A DNA stretch of 15,627 nucleotides, from the NCBI GenBank assembly GCA_020639095.1, contig JACKHH010000038.1, positions 1 to 15,627 of the forward strand, in the 5' to 3' direction. The stretch's first letter is position 1, and each line of letters begins with the position of its first letter. The position numbers were made by a program, and so were the translations under genes. A model generated the notes under the pieces. That model ran no database searches and was not told where the DNA came from. It saw nothing but the letters and a program-made list of their open reading frames with translations. Shown here piece by piece: positions 13,776 to 15,627 of this stretch. The stretch comes from Phycisphaerales bacterium. GTDB taxonomy: Bacteria > Planctomycetota > Phycisphaerae > UBA1845.

Positions 13776-15236
13776 GTGGCCAATTCCAACGGCTATGAAA
13801 TGACGGATCGTCAACGGGCGTTTCTGGACTCCATCGAGAACTCTCGATACGAACGAGAGATCATCAATGGTCTGCGGCCATTCTTGAATGAGAATGTCCC
13901 GGATGACATGAAGGGCTTCTACTCCTCCGAGGAACTGAAGGTCCTTAAGTCGCTCCAGGGGACTGACCGCGACGTTGAAGCCCGCATGCCCGTCAAGGTG
14001 ACGCGTCACTACTTCGATCTCGCCCGTCATAGCGAACCGCTCAAGCACCTGGTCAAAGCCAACCCGGCAGAAACGCTGAACCTCGCGGGTTCCGAAGACC
14101 CGGGTCATCAGATGGACTTCGCGCCCGTCGAGGGCATGCTGCACAAGTACGAGATGGGCCTGCTGTATACCATCTCGACCTGTTCGTCGCACTGCCGCTT
14201 CTGCTACCGCGAAGAGTTGATCGCCCGCAAAGAAATCGTGCGTCAGGATGGGACCGTCGCGAAGAAGGGCATCGCCAAAATCGAAGACGTGGTCGCCTAC
14301 GTTCGCTCGCACAACGAGAAAGTCGAACGCAACGGCGGGTTCCACCCGGCAACCGGGCGCGAAAAGCTCCGCGAGATGCTGCTTTCCGGTGGTGACGCGA
14401 TGATGCTCTCCAACCGGAACCTTGGCGAGTGGATGTCCGCGCTGGCTGAGGCGAACATCGAGTCCATCCGCCTGGGCACGAAGGAAATGGCGTTTTACCC
14501 CAAGCGTTTTGACGACGCCTTTCTCGCAATGCTCGACAACTTCCACAAGGTGTACCCCGACGTCAGCCTGCGCTTGATGCTCCACTTCAATCACCCCGAT
14601 GAGTTCCTGCAAAAGAGCCCGGACGGTGATTACTTGACGAATCCCAATGGTTCGCTGAAGTGGCACGACGATACCAAGCGCGCGATCGAGGGCGTCGTGA
14701 TGCGCGGGTGGATACAGGTCGAAAACCAGGCACCGGTCATCAAGAACATCAACGACGACGCGAACGCGCTGCGCATTCTTCAGCGTTCGCTGTATCACAA
14801 AGGGATCAACAACCACTACTACTTCTGCGGCCGGGACATCGTCGCTTACAAGGCGTTCAACGTACCGATCGAGACGGTGTGGCAACTCCTGAACGAATCG
14901 CAGAAGGGGCTCTCCGGTGTCGAGGCGCACGCACGGCTGTCGATCACGCACTACAAGGGCAAGACGGAAGTAGCAGCCGTCACCAATGAGCCGATCCCCG
15001 GCGTGGAAAAGTCCAAGCACGGCGTGCTGATTTTCAAGAACCTGCGCAACGCTTTGGGCGCTCCGGATCGCGGCAAGGTCTGCATCGTGGGACGCAACCC
15101 GGAGGCTGTCTGGTTCGACGATTACGCGGACCGGGTGATCTACGACGAGTTGGGCATGTACAACTACCAGCGGGTCGACAACAAGATCATCAGCGCATCC
15201 GACGCACTCAACGTCGTCCAGCCGACGTGCCGCTAG
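13776..15236 (+). CDS. KamA-family radical SAM amino acid 2,3-aminomutase
   Basis: About 486 residues. This family uses SAM, a [4Fe-4S] cluster and PLP to move an alpha-amino group to the beta carbon. The cluster motif is CxxxCxxC at C136, C140, C143 (STCSSHCRFCYRE), followed by the SAM-contacting LLSGGD (202-207). The PLP lysine is probably K396 (YKGKTE), matching K337 of Clostridium lysine 2,3-aminomutase. The aspartates that hold the lysine side-chain amine there (D293, D330) are not clearly kept: the first aligns with R353 or D354 (CGRD), and no aspartate lies between 384 and 396. It is longer than KamA (416), with an extended N-terminus and a segment at about 279-312. It is too long for EpmB. 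The start GTG 13776 follows a GGGG at 13766-13769; ATG 13800 is the alternative. The substrate is uncertain. Confidence 0.88.
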   Translation: MANSNGYEMTDRQRAFLDSIENSRYEREIINGLRPFLNENVPDDMKGFYSSEELKVLKSLQGTDRDVEARMPVKVTRHYFDLARHSEPLKHLVKANPAETLNLAGSEDPGHQMDFAPVEGMLHKYEMGLLYTISTCSSHCRFCYREELIARKEIVRQDGTVAKKGIAKIEDVVAYVRSHNEKVERNGGFHPATGREKLREMLLSGGDAMMLSNRNLGEWMSALAEANIESIRLGTKEMAFYPKRFDDAFLAMLDNFHKVYPDVSLRLMLHFNHPDEFLQKSPDGDYLTNPNGSLKWHDDTKRAIEGVVMRGWIQVENQAPVIKNINDDANALRILQRSLYHKGINNHYYFCGRDIVAYKAFNVPIETVWQLLNESQKGLSGVEAHARLSITHYKGKTEVAAVTNEPIPGVEKSKHGVLIFKNLRNALGAPDRGKVCIVGRNPEAVWFDDYADRVIYDELGMYNYQRVDNKIISASDALNVVQPTCR

Positions 15237-15627
15237 CCGCGACACGCATCAGAGTTGTTGAGGCGCTTTGCCGGCCAGGACTTGCCCAATGTACCCGGCC
15301 GAGTTCGTCGTGTGTTGGGGGGCGTGCCGGTACAAACCATTTCAAGCGGTCAGCGTGATCGAGGCGACGGCTGTCGGTGGCGCCAAAGCAAATCCACAAG
15401 CATGTTTTGCACCGGGACATTCGTGACCAACGCGCGCATGAAATCCCGCCGGGCCGATTCGGCGCTAGATCGGGAGACGCGCCGACCCAAACGCTTCGGG
15501 GCGGCCGCCATGCAAACCATTGTCAAAAAACCAATTTCCAGACACCGGTCTGATCGGAAATGTCGTGTGCAATCGATTTGGGAAGCTGGCACTCAGTTTC
15601 CGAACGCAAACCCAGAAACGAAGTTTC
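15237..15627. other. No supported gene (window edge)
   Basis: A 391-base stretch after the aminomutase. A plus-strand frame is open from an ATG at 15402 (further ATGs at 15438 and 15510) to the edge, about 75 codons, but its product is arginine-rich and unrecognisable. The minus-strand frames look equally unlike protein. The last 120 bases are visibly richer in A and T than the genes. It could be the leader of a gene beyond the window. Confidence 0.4.

Noticed and set aside
9515..15236. Classical anaerobic lysine fermentation cluster
   Set aside because: The B12-dependent 5,6-aminomutase, 3,5-diaminohexanoate dehydrogenase and 3-keto-5-aminohexanoate cleavage genes are absent, and the thiolase and CoA-transferase are of the oxoadipate type.
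13776..15236. EpmB (EF-P lysine 2,3-aminomutase)
   Set aside because: The protein is about 140 residues longer than EpmB, and no epmA or efp gene is nearby.
13689..15245. A 518-codon open frame antisense to the aminomutase gene
   Set aside because: It mirrors the radical SAM gene almost exactly, and its product shows no recognisable domain. GC-rich codon use commonly keeps the antisense frame open.
15402..15627. Start of a new plus-strand gene
   Set aside because: The frame is open to the edge, but there is no clear ribosome binding site or recognisable protein pattern; it is too short to call.
1..15627. CRISPR array, tRNA, rRNA, insertion sequence or phage genes
   Set aside because: I saw no regularly spaced repeats, cloverleaf sequence, transposase or integrase motif.

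Overview
The window is a GC-rich bacterial chromosome segment with dense coding, no RNA genes and no complete mobile element. The gene content suggests an environmental bacterium, most likely a planctomycete or close relative. That rests on the small conserved protein at 6825-7097, the short SUI1/YciH protein at 9095-9451 and a 'TGVPPV' C-terminal tail of the type I associate with dispersed planctomycete repeats. This is inference from recall, not a database match.

Region 1 (1-6647, all +) is a phosphorelay and cyclic-di-GMP signalling block of six consecutive, overlapping or nearly touching genes. They encode a histidine kinase (5' end outside the window), a receiver-histidine kinase, a receiver-HD-GYP phosphodiesterase, a receiver-GGDEF diguanylate cyclase with an inhibitory I-site, a receiver-HDOD protein, and a receiver protein whose HD-GYP-like domain has lost its catalytic HD pair. 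Two kinases could feed five receivers, so one input may set both synthesis and breakdown of c-di-GMP.

Region 2 (6825-9451) is housekeeping: a 90-residue conserved protein and a Uup-like ABC-F ATPase on the minus strand, and a divergent YciH/SUI1 translation factor on the plus strand.

Region 3 (9515-15236) is the most interesting part. A minus-strand operon encodes both subunits of a 3-oxoacid (3-oxoadipate-like) CoA-transferase, a 3-oxoadipyl-CoA-type thiolase and a class III aminotransferase of the beta-amino-acid type. Diverging from it across about 350 bp is a KamA-family radical SAM 2,3-aminomutase whose lysine side-chain-binding aspartates look altered. Together these form a coherent route: alpha-amino acid to beta-amino acid (aminomutase), to beta-keto acid (aminotransferase), to beta-ketoacyl-CoA (CoA-transferase), to acetyl-CoA plus a shortened acyl-CoA (thiolase). 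Two substrates fit: lysine, through the known beta-lysine route, or 2-aminoadipate, which would pass through 3-oxoadipate and end as succinyl-CoA plus acetyl-CoA. The second would be a new pathway.

The last 391 bp hold no gene I can support.
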